Assembly: GCA_007130555.1 (NCBI GenBank)
Contig: SLSH01000392.1
Location: 1 to 16,113 of the forward strand
Direction of reading: 5' to 3'
DNA from: Bacteroidales bacterium
GTDB lineage: Bacteria; Bacteroidota; Bacteroidia; Bacteroidales; ML635J-15
DNA: 16,113 bases
Notes under the pieces: model-generated
What the model was told of the DNA's origin: nothing
Database searches by the model: none
What the model saw: the letters and a program-made list of their open reading frames with translations, nothing else
Made by a program: the position numbers and the translations under genes
Shown here: in pieces, positions 14,630 to 16,113 of the stretch
Layout: each line of letters starts with the position of its first letter
How positions within the stretch are numbered: position 1 is the stretch's first letter

Positions 14630-15726
14630 TATATTATATTATATAACGAGTCTCTCTCCCTCGCATCAAATCCCATAGTTTTACAACGGGTTTTTAATTC
14701 TTCAGAATTCATATCCGGATTTTGTTCATCACTGCCCGCCATCGAATAAATTTTTGTAGTATCATTAATAGTCCCGTCTAAATCATCAATACCAAAACAT
14801 AAACTTAAAAATGCCGTTTCTTTTCCGCACATGGGCCAATATGCTTTAATATGAGGAATATTATCAAAATAAATACGGGAAATTGCATAATTTTTTAATT
14901 CTTCAACAAGAGGAATCTCTGAATTGATATTAAGATTATTTCCAAAAGCTTTGTATTTTAACGGAATAAAACAATTAAAGCCTCCTGTAATATCCTGTAA
15001 TTTACGAAGTTTTTCAAAATGGTTTATCCTATCTGCATAAGACTCTGTATGACCGTACAACATTGTGCAATTACTCGGTATTTTAAGTTCATGGGCTTCT
15101 CTATGGATACGCAGCCATGATTCCGAATTTGTTTTATCGGGACATAATATTTTTCTGATTTTATCATCTAAAATTTCTGCTCCTCCGCCTGCAAGAGAGT
15201 CCATACCCGAATTATTTAATTCTGATATTATTTGTTTGCTTTCTTTATTTTCTTTTTTGGCAAGAAATTCAATTTCTACTGCGGTTAAAGCCTTTAAATG
15301 TATATGAGGATATGTATTTTTAATTTTTCGAAATAATTCTTTGTAAAAATCCACGTTTTTATCAGGGTGTAATGCTCCAACAATATGAATTTCGGTTAAA
15401 TCCTGAATATTTTTTGATTTTAAGTATTCAAGAATATCTTTAATATCCATATTCCATGCTTCCTGACTGTTTTTCTCTCTGTAAAAAGAGCAAAAATTAC
15501 ATTTATTAATGCAAATATTTGAAATCTCAAGATGAATATTCTTATTATAAAAAATATTATTGGAATATCTTTTTTCTTTTATATGATTTGCTAAAAAACC
15601 ACAAAAATCAATGCCCGATTTTTCGAATAAATAGAGTGCTTCGGAATTGTTTATTCTTTTGCCTGAAAATACTTTTTCGGCAATATTTTTTTCCTGTTCA
15701 CTTTTATCTTTTAAACAATAATTCAT
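14629..15726 (-). CDS. mqnE: Aminofutalosine synthase MqnE (radical SAM)
   Basis: MqnE catalyses the radical addition of the adenosyl group of SAM to a carboxyvinyloxy-benzoate, giving aminodeoxyfutalosine in the futalosine route to menaquinone. The 365 residues include the 4Fe-4S motif C72-x3-C76-x2-C79 (in ISNICINKCNFCSFYR), EIHIVGALHPD, HIHLKALTAVEI, SLAGGGAEIL (GGGAE at 180-184), NCTMLYGHTES and GGFNCFIPLKY. The KALTAVEI segment separates MqnE from the related MqnC, in which a SPMEI-like sequence is usual. No other mqn gene is in the window. The only suitable ATG is at 15726, and the -7 box ends 5 bases before it, so the mRNA is probably leaderless or nearly so. Confidence 0.92.
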   Translation of the reverse strand: MNYCLKDKSEQEKNIAEKVFSGKRINNSEALYLFEKSGIDFCGFLANHIKEKRYSNNIFYNKNIHLEISNICINKCNFCSFYREKNSQEAWNMDIKDILEYLKSKNIQDLTEIHIVGALHPDKNVDFYKELFRKIKNTYPHIHLKALTAVEIEFLAKKENKESKQIISELNNSGMDSLAGGGAEILDDKIRKILCPDKTNSESWLRIHREAHELKIPSNCTMLYGHTESYADRINHFEKLRKLQDITGGFNCFIPLKYKAFGNNLNINSEIPLVEELKNYAISRIYFDNIPHIKAYWPMCGKETAFLSLCFGIDDLDGTINDTTKIYSMAGSDEQNPDMNSEELKTRCKTMGFDARERDSLYNII

Positions 15727-15731
15727 TGCAA

Positions 15732-15769
15732 CAAAGATAATTATTACAAAATACTTTTTATTATCTTTC
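15732..15769. promoter_or_regulatory. Back-to-back divergent -7 boxes
   Basis: On the minus strand 15739-15732 reads TATCTTTG (for mqnE), and on the plus strand 15762-15769 reads TATCTTTC (for the membrane protein, one base off consensus). AAAGATAAT (15733-15741) and ATTATCTTT (15760-15768) are exact inverted copies 18 bases apart. Each -33 region would therefore fall on or next to the other promoter's -7 box. No clear TTTG is seen for either. Confidence 0.45.
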
Positions 15770-15790
15770 GGGTTTTAAAATTATTCTAAA

Positions 15791-16113
15791 ATGAGGTTGC
15801 ATAAGACATTAAGTATTAAAGATTTATTTGTTTTGATTTTATTTGTTTTAATAACAACTATATTTTTTATAAAAACAGAACATCTCGAAAATCAGGGGTT
15901 TAGTCCGACAGATGACGGAGTAATTCTTGCACAATCGTGGAGAATAATAAACGGAGAAATTGCACATAAAGATTTTATCTCTATTCGTCCTGCGGGAAGC
16001 GGGATTTTGCATTCAATTCATTTTTATTCTCCTCTGCCTTTAATGATATCTGCAAGATGGTTTGTATTATTTCAGTTTGTTATTATTTCTTTTGTTATTT
16101 CTCTGATTACTAA
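15791..16113 (+). CDS. Integral membrane protein, probable GT-C glycosyltransferase (partial)
   Basis: The reading frame is open from ATG 15791 to the window end (107 codons), so only the N-terminus is present. After a short basic start there is a membrane helix (about residues 10-28, LFVLILFVLITTIFFI). A periplasmic loop follows with SPTDDGVILAQSWRIINGEIAHKDFISIRPAGSGILHSIHF, and then a second helix begins (about 85 onward, WFVLFQFVIISFVISLI). The loop after the first helix, with an acidic pair (DD) and the pattern of a repeat NGEIxHKDFxxxRPxG, resembles GT-C polyprenyl-phosphate sugar transferases of the GT39/ArnT type, in which the acidic pair is catalytic. The donor and acceptor cannot be told from this part. 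It diverges from mqnE with 64 bases between starts. Confidence 0.7.
   Translation, partial: MRLHKTLSIKDLFVLILFVLITTIFFIKTEHLENQGFSPTDDGVILAQSWRIINGEIAHKDFISIRPAGSGILHSIHFYSPLPLMISARWFVLFQFVIISFVISLIT

Noticed and set aside
14561..14749. 62-codon plus-strand frame starting in the second tRNA
   Set aside because: It runs through the tRNA, the terminator and the antisense of mqnE; no coding features.
1..16113. CRISPR array, phage genes, insertion sequence with transposase, defence system
   Set aside because: No regularly spaced direct repeats, cas, transposase, integrase or toxin/antitoxin-like proteins were seen on either strand.

Overview
The window looks like a chromosomal segment of a low-GC member of the Bacteroidota, probably Bacteroidales-like. 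Four things point there. The first gene ends in a type IX secretion (T9SS) type A sorting domain. Several genes are preceded by the Bacteroidota sigma-factor signature TAnnTTTG, twice with TTTG exactly 19 bases upstream. Start codons lack Shine-Dalgarno sequences. The tRNA-Gln begins with a U1-A72 pair, as in this phylum. All identifications were made by reading the sequence; no database search was run.

Layout. Positions 1-711 hold no credible gene. They contain a repeat-like element with perfect 12-bp terminal inverted repeats (1-12 / 583-594) around a long nested palindrome (65-388), then a promoter. Next come a secreted T9SS cargo protein (712-1428) and a DUF58 protein (1510-2436). On the minus strand follows a three-gene unit (5250-2428): two exported proteins of unknown function and folC. 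purH (5420-6940) is followed by the complete cell-elongation operon mreB-mreC-mreD-mrdA(PBP2)-rodA (7080-12686), whose last four genes overlap at their ends. On the minus strand lie pyrE and an SRPBCC protein (13751-12707), and diverging from pyrE is a NUDIX hydrolase (13759-14367). A well-formed promoter drives two tandem tRNA-Gln-like genes (14441-14592), closed by a strong hairpin terminator. mqnE of the futalosine menaquinone pathway converges on that terminator. Diverging from mqnE is the start of a multi-pass membrane protein, probably a GT-C glycosyltransferase, cut by the window end.

How the genes work together. MreB filaments, MreC/MreD, the transpeptidase PBP2 and the glycosyltransferase RodA make up the elongasome for lateral wall growth, so the organism is expected to be rod-shaped. 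purH (purines), pyrE (pyrimidines), folC (folates, the one-carbon donors used by PurH) and mqnE (menaquinone) are core biosynthesis. The window is mostly housekeeping. The unusual material is the palindromic element at the left edge, the second tRNA (G at position 33 and two mismatches in the T stem), the uncharacterised exported pair coupled to folC, and several very tight promoter arrangements.
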